From: Owenia fusiformis | Lineage: Eukaryota > Annelida > Polychaeta > Sabellida > Oweniidae | Length of the DNA: 60,000 nucleotides | Assembly: GCA_903813345.2 (NCBI GenBank) | Contig: CAIIXF020000009.1 | Span: 1,056,001-1,116,000, forward strand | Direction: 5' to 3' | Shown: piece by piece, positions 51,401 to 57,819 of the stretch | How the letters are laid out: every line of letters begins with the position of its first letter | Numbering within the stretch: position 1 is the stretch's first letter | Notes under the pieces: generated by a model | The model's database searches: none | What the model saw: the letters and a program-made list of their open reading frames with translations, nothing else | What the model was told of the DNA's origin: nothing | Program-made: the position numbers and the translations under genes

Positions 51401-54400
51401 ATGTTCTATTAACCCAATGTCTCAAGACACTAAACCTGTGTGGTCATAATTCTCAAAAGCTTGACTTTGCTTTCATAGCATTTGGTTCCCTCTCCAGAGA
51501 AGAAACAACACCATATTCAGATGTGGAGTTTGCAGTAGTTCAGGATTCAGAAGAAGATAAAATTACACAAGAAGACAAAACAACATTACAGAACATAGTT
51601 ATGACTCTCCATATTAAATTCCTTTCATTTGGTGAAACAATTCTCCCAGCTATGGACATAGCTTCGTTGAATGAGAGTGACAAGAATGACGACAAGGACT
51701 GGTACTTTGATTTCAGAAAATATACAAAAACAAAGCAAGGAATTTCATTTGACGGGATAATGCCCAGAGCGAACAAAACACCTTATTTTGAGTGCCAAAC
51801 AGAAACAGAAAGCACAAAATTTTGCTCAATAAACACAAGAGCTGCATTTGAAATCCTCTTCAAGAAAATGAATCCTGGTAAAACAATGGAAAAACTGCTG
51901 TATTTCTTCAAAGGGGATTTTACAACACTGTGTGGCAACAAGTCCATTGCAGACAAAATGAAGAAGTGTTTTATGGAATTCTCACAGAGGGACAACATTT
52001 TAGAGCTGATAGAGGATGAACTGAATGAAGACTTTGTGAAACACTCCTGCATTAAAAAGATATATGATGCCAAGTACAATAAAAAGCTCATAAAAAAGAA
52101 TGAAATCCATGTGAAAAAGGAACTATATCGTCTTCCCAGTGTTGTTATTAACAACCTCCTGCACCTACTGAAAAGTGACACTACTTGTGTATGGGATATT
52201 AAGGAAATTGAAGGAATAGACAGTGAAGTCATTCATAATTTACAGATGACATTATCAACGGCTGCTGAAATACGGTTAAGAAGCTATGCAAAAAACAATG
52301 GTCAAGTAGATGAAGATAAAGATCATCTATTACCAGACATCCTTGTAGGGGATAAAATCGAGAACAAAGATGATGCCTTTAGCAAGGAACTCATCCTCCG
52401 CTACTTCTTAACAGCCATCCCATTAGTACATGCCATAGAAGAAGGAAAACATGAAAAGAAGGGAGTTGAAGAAGTACTCAAGGGAAAGCCATGTCTCTAT
52501 GATCCATCAGATCTGAACAAAGCAATGGCCTACCTACTTATGAATGACATCAACAAGGCTAAAGAATGGATGAAAAAAGCAAACAAAAGGTTATACGATG
52601 GTACTGTTGAAGCCTCGCCAACACAAGGCATACTGTATATTTTGTGTAACAGGCACATCGATGATAAAGATATGTGTGAAGAATTCTTTAAGAAAATGAC
52701 AAGCAAAGTGCATGAAGAAAGTAATGAGCCAAAAGTTGAACCTGAAGTGGGAAAATTAAGGGAGGATTCTTTGGTTGAACTCAAATCTAATGCAGATTTT
52801 ATGAATACATTAGGGAATGTCTTACTTCAATATGACAAAGTTCCAGAAGCAACAAAACTACTTGAAAAATGTAAAGAGGAATCTCCCAAAGGTGAAGAGA
52901 AAATAATGACATTAAAACTCCTGGATGATGCATATGAACAAGGTGGTGAAAAGACAAAGCAAAGAGAACTTAATGAGGAGCACCCAGAAATAAAACTGGT
53001 AAGGACATGCAAACTATATTTTATAATAAAAAATAATAGTATATACAACTAAAATATAAATAACCTTTCAGAACATAGCAGGGGGAGAGGTTTCCCAGAG
53101 ATGAATGTTTGTAATGGCACATTTGATAACCAATTTTACAATCCGGCCTCACTTGCCACTGAAATTGATCTCAGAATGTTCACTGTTGTCTTATGATTAT
53201 TCTCTGCAAGTTTGGATGGCGTAACTTAAATAGTATTACCATACTATAGAAATTATGGAGTTGAACTGAAATAATCACCATTTCCTTGCCACTTCCATGG
53301 TTTCAAATTTTACTTTGCGCATGCGTGGCTCTGAGAAAACATGTGATTGTTCACATGATCTGATGGGTATGATTTCAATAAATCATGTGAATGAATACAA
53401 GAGAATACAAAAGAATGATGGCAGCTACTCACTTCTTCTGGTAACAGGTCAATATGCTGGGTGTTATTTAAGAAATATAGACCAAAGAGTAGGGGTAATA
53501 TTGTCGAATACACCCTGCAGAGCTAGGCACAAACATTTTGTGTCAATTATTCTATAAAACCTAATTATTGTATAATGAGTTATTCTGCACAGCGTGTACT
53601 TAATCAGCTCTTTTAACAATTGTTAAATAGGTATTGTATTTATAGTTTTACCCTTTTCTCACTTCATACATTTTTATAGGTTCAGAAATTCACCACTCAG
53701 CTTCAAGAATTACAAGAATTGCAGAACAAAGCAGAAGAACAGGTAAATTTAATAACTGGTAAATGGGTCTACCTCATAATTGCACAAATATTTCAGTGGG
53801 TTTAAAATTGCAAAATTGGTAAAAAACGGTGATTTAATGGTAATTAATGGACAAAACAATACAATGGGACTATTTACGAAATAAATAAAGGATATAAAAG
53901 AGTGGATGAATCAATATTTTAAATCAGATTGAATACATTAAGGGCTTGTTAACATATAAAATACAAATATTAAGCAAGAAAGTGAAATTATGTATTCTAC
54001 ATTGATGTTAAATTATAATTTCAATAGAAAAGGAATTCAGATGCTTTTGTATTATTAAATTATACCCTAGATTGACAAGAAGGAGAAGGAGAAAATGCAA
54101 GTTGAAGCTGACCTCTTAAAAGCACAACAAAAGATTGGTGAATTGGAAATTATGGTAATGACATAAAAACATCAGAAAAGATGAGACACAATAAAGTCCA
54201 AGTTCAATAGCAATTAGTAAAGGAAACAGTCATTCAAAAATTAAGTCCCCTAGTGTATCAGCTCTTACCCTTAAGGTATTAGCCTTGTAACTTGTAAGGT
54301 ATGCAGAAGATTTTGGACATAACATATGGTAAGATCAATGTGTTTAGTAGTTATTTTTTTGCCTTCAGATAAGAGATCAAGCTGCCAATATTGAAAAGCA

Positions 54401-55658
54401 AGCTGACAACATTGAAAAACTGAAGAAAGCATCTGAAGAGGTACATATAACAAATCTACATATATAGAGGTTATTTAATGGGAGGTTTTTTAAACAGGGT
54501 ATACATGAAGGAAATACATATCTATTTCATTTAATTACAATTTATCGTACACTTATTAGTAGATTATGAAGATCAAATTAAGCATATTTTATCTAAAGTT
54601 TATCTATATTAATTTAAAGTTCTTAATAGTTCTTTATTGTTAAACATCTTTAACATAAAAAATTCCCAGTGATTGCTATTGAGTGGGTGATTATATCTCC
54701 CACTCACCTCAGAAATCAGTTATATTCCCATATGTCATTCACCTATAACACTGCTAAGTATGGGATAAATAGAGATTATCCTATATGAGGTTCAGGATAT
54801 TTGGATATTTGGCCAATATAATATATCTACCCTCAGGACCTTTGGCACTCAGAAAATTTCCAACTAACTGTGGAATTATTTTAGAATATTCATGTCCAGT
54901 TTTGTTTTCTTGGCCGTTGTCGGATTTCCTTCCCAAATTTTCTTTCAGATATTCATCCACATTTATTTTCTCGAATCTTTGATTATTAACAGGGATACGT
55001 ACGCTCCTTCCTTTCTTTAAACCATCAAATAGATCGCGATTTTCTATGTTTTTCTCCATTGTTTACAATTATGCGAATGTTACAAAAAATGATTATGATG
55101 TAGCGGGCAGATACACTATATCTGCCCGCTAACAGCAGGACGTAATGCTATATCTGCCCCCTGATGAAAACATGTTTTTACAAACCTGCTTTATGTACCT
55201 ATAACACCTCAAAGTATGGGATAGTCTAGGCACATAATTAAGAGAAATCCATAGCGAATAGGGAGCAGGATGGATAGTTCCGTAACCTATGTCAACAAGG
55301 TCAAGGACATACAATATCACTGCTCCAGCAACAGTGAAAAATATTGAAATATTTCAAATTAAAAGTTTTAAAATCAATATTATAAAAATCATTTTGGAAG
55401 TTAGAATGTAAACTATATTGATTCATACCTTCATTACATGGCGGCCATTTTGGATTTTTTAAATATTTGATTGGGTCATGAAACAAAATCGTCCTAATGT
55501 GCCAAAATTCAAGAGAATTCTGATGGTATTTCCCAAATCAAGGCTGTACATTGCACAATATGAAATTCTTACATATTTTTCTTTAGGTCAGTCCAGCACA
55601 TTTGGACGCCATAACAAGATATGTGAGGACCTTGAGCAGACAATATAGTGAGAAATAG
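15244..55658 (+). CDS. RING finger-linker-coiled coil-nucleotidyltransferase-TPR protein, full gene model
   Basis: Proposed phase-0 exons: 15244-15453, 16171-16263, 17055-17129, 17423-17512, 17689-17760, 18353-18481, 18619-18687, 18916-18993, 19120-19188, 20070-20126, 20461-20538, 20794-20904, 21115-21192, 24232-24318, 24730-24912, about 25173-25365, 50716-52998, 53680-53742, 54071-54154, 54369-54440 and 55587-55658. Nearly all have AG and GTAAGT-like borders and none breaks frame, giving about 1,400 residues. The N-terminal RING suggests a ubiquitin ligase; the large exon has a nucleotidyltransferase core and TPR-like helices; the end is a coiled coil and conserved tail. I do not recognise a named orthologue. 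By analogy with other multidomain invertebrate RING/TPR proteins, an innate-immune or signalling role is possible, but that is inference. The exon at 25173 has an unresolved acceptor, and the 25-kb intron makes the link between the two halves the weakest point. Confidence 0.7.
16171..17760 (+). CDS. Linker exons 2-5 of the RING gene
   Basis: Four phase-0 exons: 16171-16263 (NAPHGQQVQSAKDTASSSSN...), 17055-17129 (EVHPDQTVKSSLTPARPKDT...), 17423-17512 (QIHPSRSIQSVATTTISANS...) and 17689-17760 (EEGDIEEDAEVAFKDPLPDR...). They are rich in Ser, Thr, Pro and Lys, with no folded domain seen, so they form a disordered linker after the RING. Exons 3 and 4 share an HP-x-x-S/T pattern and may be old duplicates of each other. 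Confidence 0.65.
19342..19775. mobile_element. Short Tc1/mariner-like element inside the exon-module array
   Basis: Ends are inverted: AGGGTGGGC(A)AAAACGCCACC at about 19343 and GTGGCGTTTTTTTGGCCCACCCT at about 19753-19775. On the minus strand the interior reads PPSYSPDVNPSQYS and further fragments, the SPD-x-NP block of a Tc1/mariner transposase. At about 430 bp it is a deleted, non-autonomous copy. It sits in the intron beside the dead type B exon. Confidence 0.65.
19854..19932 (+). pseudogene. Dead type B exon
   Basis: This copy is close to the live exon 20461-20538 but its acceptor reads TTTTTATAATG instead of TTTTTAGAATG. Its donor is AAAGTCTTT instead of AAAGTAAAT. One extra base (GATTCTTGGTTCTG against GATTCTAGTTCTG) shifts the frame. 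All three defects predict skipping. Confidence 0.75.
20323..20352 (+). pseudogene. Truncated type A exon
   Basis: After a good acceptor (TTTTAACTTCAG) the copy begins ACTGTTCAACAAAGATCTAC like live type A exons, then runs into unrelated intron sequence with no donor. It is probably a deletion junction from unequal exchange. Confidence 0.6.
20794..21192 (+). CDS. Linker exons with SSTVAVT repeats
   Basis: Exon 20794-20904 codes NVQSDE, then three tandem SSTVAVT heptads made by an almost exact 21-bp repeat, then SSTDINEAPK. Exon 21115-21192 codes NISQKYPLQVSTVITSNPTD followed by INKSVK. Both are phase 0 and continue the Ser/Thr-rich linker. Both keep an A/T-D-I-N ending similar to the ENINEP end of the type B exons, so they may be diverged members of the same module. 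Confidence 0.65.
21945..24035. mobile_element. Degenerate DNA transposon with CAGTAAAACCTG end (Tigger/pogo-like?)
   Basis: The left end at about 21945 reads CAGTAAAACCTGCGTATAGT then GAACAA, and GTTGGTAGGTGTTCACTA follows at about 21990. The right side repeats GTTCACTG..GTTGGTAGGTGTTCACTATAG at about 23966-24020 in the same orientation, with an imperfect inverted terminal match (CTATAGAATTTCGCTTTAAC). The end resembles pogo/Tigger-like termini. No transposase frame survives. It carries a nested element at 22046-23137 and a TTTATTTATT-type simple repeat near 23175. Confidence 0.4.
22046..23137. mobile_element. Nested element with ~200-bp terminal inverted repeats and TA target duplication
   Basis: It starts CGAGGGGTGATCCAAAAGTC and ends with the inverted copy GACTTTTGGATCACCCCTCG, flanked on both sides by TA. 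Similarity continues inward for about 200 bases. For example CCACCCGGAACGGTAT at about 22225 faces ATACCGTTCCGGGTGG at about 22946. The TA duplication and end style point to the Tc1/mariner superfamily. The 0.7-kb core has no transposase, so it is non-autonomous. Confidence 0.7.
24232..25365 (+). CDS. Charged coiled-coil exons before the giant intron
   Basis: 24232-24318 (DAVQKQSSTDTTTSSEIKKN...), 24730-24912 (VEVSFVGMPEVITFLDKLKE, then a D/E/R/K-rich stretch RRSEEHSRWKSEDEERVKED...) and about 25173-25365 (contains MERREKEDKQRQEEKVRQRK and ends LSPIEN|gtaagt). All are phase 0 at their donors. The charged residues form an uninterrupted single-helix/coiled-coil pattern that would stand between the disordered linker and the nucleotidyltransferase part. 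The acceptor of the last exon is uncertain; AAG|AGAAATCAG at 25173 keeps the phase but is weak. Confidence 0.6.
25865..26143 (-). other. Small ORF conserved in both foldback arms
   Basis: The left-arm minus-strand frame (92 codons) and the right-arm plus-strand frame at about 32930-33204 share VKYVESYIL, ALICFLSIQVFNCMLQNDNI and DHAHFPGVGYYKVILKIINS without stops. Several changes between the arms alter residues. I do not recognise the peptide. It may be a remnant of a transposon protein that was present before the arms formed. Confidence 0.3.
28395..30155. mobile_element. G-rich repeat element with TTAAG target duplication
   Basis: It starts CAGGCCCGTAAGAC and ends CTGACGGCCCTG, an imperfect inverted pair, and is flanked by TTAAG at 28390-28394 and 30156-30160. 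Inside are about five degenerate ~300-450 bp units with runs of G (up to 16), each with CTAGAAAATTTTACA and GCTATTTGGTGCTTTCTGGG. No reading frame was seen. A TTAA-containing duplication is typical of piggyBac and Kolobok; the CAGGGCC-type end is shared by several families, so I leave it unassigned. Confidence 0.6.
31541..32015. mobile_element. MITE in the right foldback arm, TA target duplication
   Basis: Ends TGGTTGCAAGG and TTTCAAAACCA, flanked by TA (31539-31540 and 32016-32017). The left arm has the uninterrupted sequence (GTGCATAGGATAA, read inverted), which defines the insertion. Inside are CATCGAATATCAC / GTGATATTCGATG inverted repeats, a long T/A stretch, and TCACTCGCTGCGCTCACTC. Confidence 0.65.
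33419..36487 (+). mobile_element. Family A element 5, nested in element 4
   Basis: Head at 33420, own body 34742-36487, tail ending CAAATCTAG at 36487. A CTACCTACTTAGCTAC-type array occupies about 36245-36440. The body restarts after the B1 tail with TTATTCTTTCTTTC, which continues the head as expected for an insertion into its TTATTATT stretch. Confidence 0.6.
33474..34741 (+). mobile_element. Family B element 1, innermost of the stack
   Basis: Head hairpin GAATGCCGGTTTC / GAAACGGCATTC, then TATAGTTTTCGCC. The tail is AACGGCATTC, hairpin AAATCGCC / GGCGATTT, then TAAATGTCTAG ending at 34741. The body is unlike family A and has many TGACCTTGACCTTTGAC phrases. It is nearly identical to the copy at 45730-46807 except for about 190 extra bases near 34430-34600, which include the palindrome GCGCTTTAAAGCGC. 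Confidence 0.65.
45662..46807 (+). mobile_element. Family B copies inside element 6
   Basis: Two B heads (45662 and 45730) are followed by one B body and one tail ending TAAATGTCTAG at 46807. The second head opens the full copy. The first has no tail of its own, so it is either a solo head or a duplication of the head segment. Confidence 0.6.
47167..47651. mobile_element. PIF/Harbinger-type MITE
   Basis: Ends GGGGCGGGGTCAAAATATC and the inverted GATATTTTGACCCCGCCCC match for about 45 bases. TTA flanks both sides (47164-47166 and 47652-47654). A 3-bp TTA duplication is the PIF/Harbinger signature. The insertion splits an otherwise typical family A body phrase (TGAGTTA|TGAAATAAG). Confidence 0.75.
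49351..50715 (+). other. End of the giant intron
   Basis: No exon or element end seen. It contains a few GGCCATCTTGAAAATTTC phrases and finishes with the acceptor TTTCATTTTAG at 50705-50715. Confidence 0.4.
50716..52998 (+). CDS. Nucleotidyltransferase (GlnD/DUF294-like) and TPR exon
   Basis: A 761-codon phase-0 exon. Counting from the ATG at 50737: residues 10-70 are a Lys/Glu-rich coiled coil, and 69-103 are TPR-like (GNIHCEMAKLGDQLEFLKAI...). Residues 245-268 are the nucleotidyltransferase core FGSLSREETTPYSDVEFAVV, with G250-S251 and acidic D262 and E264; D307 (PAMD) could be the third acidic residue. The helical region 440-530 (KKELYRLPSVVINNLLHLLK ... AEIRLRSYAK) fits the substrate-binding domain that follows in DUF294/GlnD-type proteins. 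TPR-like helices recur at about 590-620 and 685-745 (MNTLGNVLLQYDKVPEATKL). The catalytic acids look intact, so transfer of a nucleotide to an unknown acceptor is possible. As a separate gene it could start at the ATG, but the open phase-0 frame upstream and the acceptor favour an internal exon. Confidence 0.85.
53680..55658 (+). CDS. C-terminal coiled-coil exons and conserved tail
   Basis: 53680-53742 (VQKFTTQLQELQELQNKAEE, then Q), 54071-54154 (IDKKEKEKMQVEADLLKAQQ...), 54369-54440 (IRDQAANIEKQADNIEKLKK...) and 55587-55658 (VSPAHLDAITRYVRTLSRQY, then SEK and TAG). All phase 0. The first three form a heptad coiled coil. The last is the tail shared with the gene at 851-1997. The donor GAG|GTACAT before the last exon is also shared. 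Confidence 0.75.
54781..55059 (-). other. Unidentified 92-codon ORF in an intron
   Basis: It begins MEKNIENRDLFDGLKKGRSV and contains YLKENLGRKSDNGQENKTGH. The composition is protein-like (charged, few low-complexity runs). It is antisense to the host gene and lies between AGAGATTATCCTATATGAGG and the 55101 hairpin. The same ATCCTGAACCTCATATAGGA phrase ends a repeat at about 58700, so this may be a fragment of a transposon gene. Family unknown. Confidence 0.3.
55101..55131. repeat. Perfect 13-bp hairpin
   Basis: TAGCGGGCAGATA, loop CACTA, TATCTGCCCGCTA. GC-rich compared with its surroundings; ATATCTGCCCCC follows at about 55150 as a partial third copy. It lies in the last intron of the RING gene. 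Confidence 0.6.
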
Positions 55659-55991
55659 AACACTAGAGGATGGACTATAACATAAATAAATAGATATGTG
55701 AGGACCTTGAGCAGACAATACAGTGAGAAATAGAACACTAGAGGATGGACTATAACATAAATAAATAGATATGTGAGGACCTTGAGCAGACAATACAGTG
55801 AGAAATAGAACACTAGAGGATGGACTATAACATAAATAAATAGATATGTGAGGACCTTGAGCAGACAATACAGTGAGAAATAGAACACTAGAGGATGGAC
55901 TATAACATAAATAAATAGATATGTGAGGACCTTGAGCAGACAATACAGTGAGAAATAGAACACTAGAGGATGGACTATAACACAAGTATAT
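55617..55991 (+). repeat. 75-bp repeat of last coding codons, stop and poly(A) signal, five copies
   Basis: The phrase AGATATGTGAGGACCTTGAG starts at 75-base intervals (ATGTGAGGAC at 55621, 55696, 55771, 55846 and 55921). Copy 1 is the end of the coding sequence. Copies 2-5 fall after the stop and are nearly identical to each other. The period is a whole number of codons, but each copy keeps TAG, and in-frame TAA follows, so translation ends in copy 1. Confidence 0.85.
55685..55915 (+). promoter_or_regulatory. Repeated AATAAA poly(A) signals
   Basis: Each of the first four 75-bp units carries AATAAA within ACATAAATAAATAG, at 55685, 55760, 55835 and 55910. The fifth unit has ACACAAGTATATAG instead and lacks it. 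These are the best poly(A) signals for the RING gene, 27 bases or more after its stop. Confidence 0.5.
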
Positions 55992-57800
55992 AGGGAGATA
56001 AAACCATGTATTATTGTGCAAAACTTGAATAACTGAGTTGAAACAAACATTTGTTTGGAAACAGTATTTCAGAGAATCATTGACCGCGTGTGAAATCTAA
56101 ATAAGAACCTGTACAGTGTTACAATTGCTTTAGCACAGTATGAACTGTTGAATATCAACACTGATTGAGTGTTCACATTTCAATGTGTTCTTTCTCTATG
56201 TTCTAGCTCTTTCTTACTTGTATTTACATGTGTTGCTTGTTTTAGTTGATCTTGGGAGGTCATGTTAGGCCTAAGTGTTAAAATATCTTCCTTTCTCTTG
56301 CAAATTTGTCCAGCAATTACCCAACCAAAGGGAAACAACATTTACAATAGTAAGTACACGTGGTCATGTATCATAGTATGTATATGTACCATGAACATCA
56401 CAATAAAAGGTACAACCTGCCAATTAAAATCTATGAAAAATTGCAGTGCATACATGTATACTTTACTGACGACTCAGTGTCACACCAGCTTTATTTCTGT
56501 TTATGAAATGATTGTGTTTTTTTATTTGCTTAATTTTTGTATGAATTCTTCAGCATATTGTTGAAAACATTGAAGATGTCTGGTTTCAAACTATGTAACA
56601 AATATTACTCTTATCGAAACTAAATTGACATACATGTTTTCATAGGTAGTTTCATTCGTAGCTTTTGCAAAAGTTGAGGGGAACATATTAAAAAAAAGAA
56701 TCTGCTGACATGATAAATTATCTTATGATTGGTAGAGACAGGATTCTTATATCAAAGTAACATTTTATATGTCATTTGAAGAATGTAATCCTATTTTCTT
56801 TACTTTATTGCTATTTTACTGTTAATGAAAATTGTATGTTGGATGTACGTTTGGCCCTAAAAGGGCATCAGTACAAATAAATCCTATTATATATAAGAAA
56901 ACATTTTAGGTTTCTTCTTTAGAAGTAAATGGAGTATTTTGATGTAAATTTACTGGATTATACATGTAGTAATTCTATATATTCAGAAACCAGACATAAT
57001 TTTCACTTAGAAGTAAAATTAATATCTGCATCATGTCATAAACATAAATGTAAACACATTAAGAAATAATACTCTGTAAATTGTACACTGTAGTCAAAAT
57101 AAGAAACTGAGGAATCAAATTGAATCAATGCTTATAAATGTGGATGTTTGTGTTTCAATTTTAAATAAAATGTTTCTAATAAACTCTGAGAGATGCTTCA
57201 ACTTTATGACTTACAATCTTGTAAATGTATGAACATTTAACACCATCTAGCAAATAGTAATTTGTCGAACAAAGGAATTCATTTGCAGCATGTAACAGGA
57301 GATATTCTCCAAGAACTCAAAAATGCATGCTGTTTTGAGCAATCTTGAAACTTTTTCTTTGAAAAATGCCTATTTTCCAGTTTCCAGATGCCTATTACAT
57401 TTGATTTGCCTATTGTCAGAAACTCTTATGAATATCCTGCATCACATATTCTCTTTCCTTGATGCACAAGGCCATGTTATAAGTTCATTAATTTCACTGG
57501 CACAGCTACATGTATTTAATTACGCTGGATTTTAAGAAAAATAACCATGCATGTAAACTGCATATAGGCCATCAGCTTCACCCCAAAATTTAGGTTATCG
57601 GTACCAAGTTAGGGGAATAAGCCTCATTGTGATTTTGGCAAGGTAAATACCTCTAGAGTAAGAAATTATATGATAGCATTGCAGAAGTGGCAGCTAAATG
57701 GGTGTTATCACCCATTTTTCAAAATGGCCGCCGGTGCACTTACTACCAAATAAAAGAAGTTATATCTATTGCATACTGAGAGACAAAAACAGTAATTTTG
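55992..57800. other. Downstream flank, no gene seen
   Basis: AT-rich sequence with short unrelated ORFs. GGCCCTAAAAGGGC at 56852 is a small palindrome followed by AATAAA at 56876; it may be an alternative transcript end or a decayed element end. Confidence 0.35.
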
Positions 57801-57819
57801 AGGTCTATTTCAGGATTTT

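Noticed and set aside
55569-56050. Two overlapping minus-strand frames of 150-155 codons
   Set aside because: Both are shadows of the 75-bp repeat that duplicates the last exon of the + strand gene.
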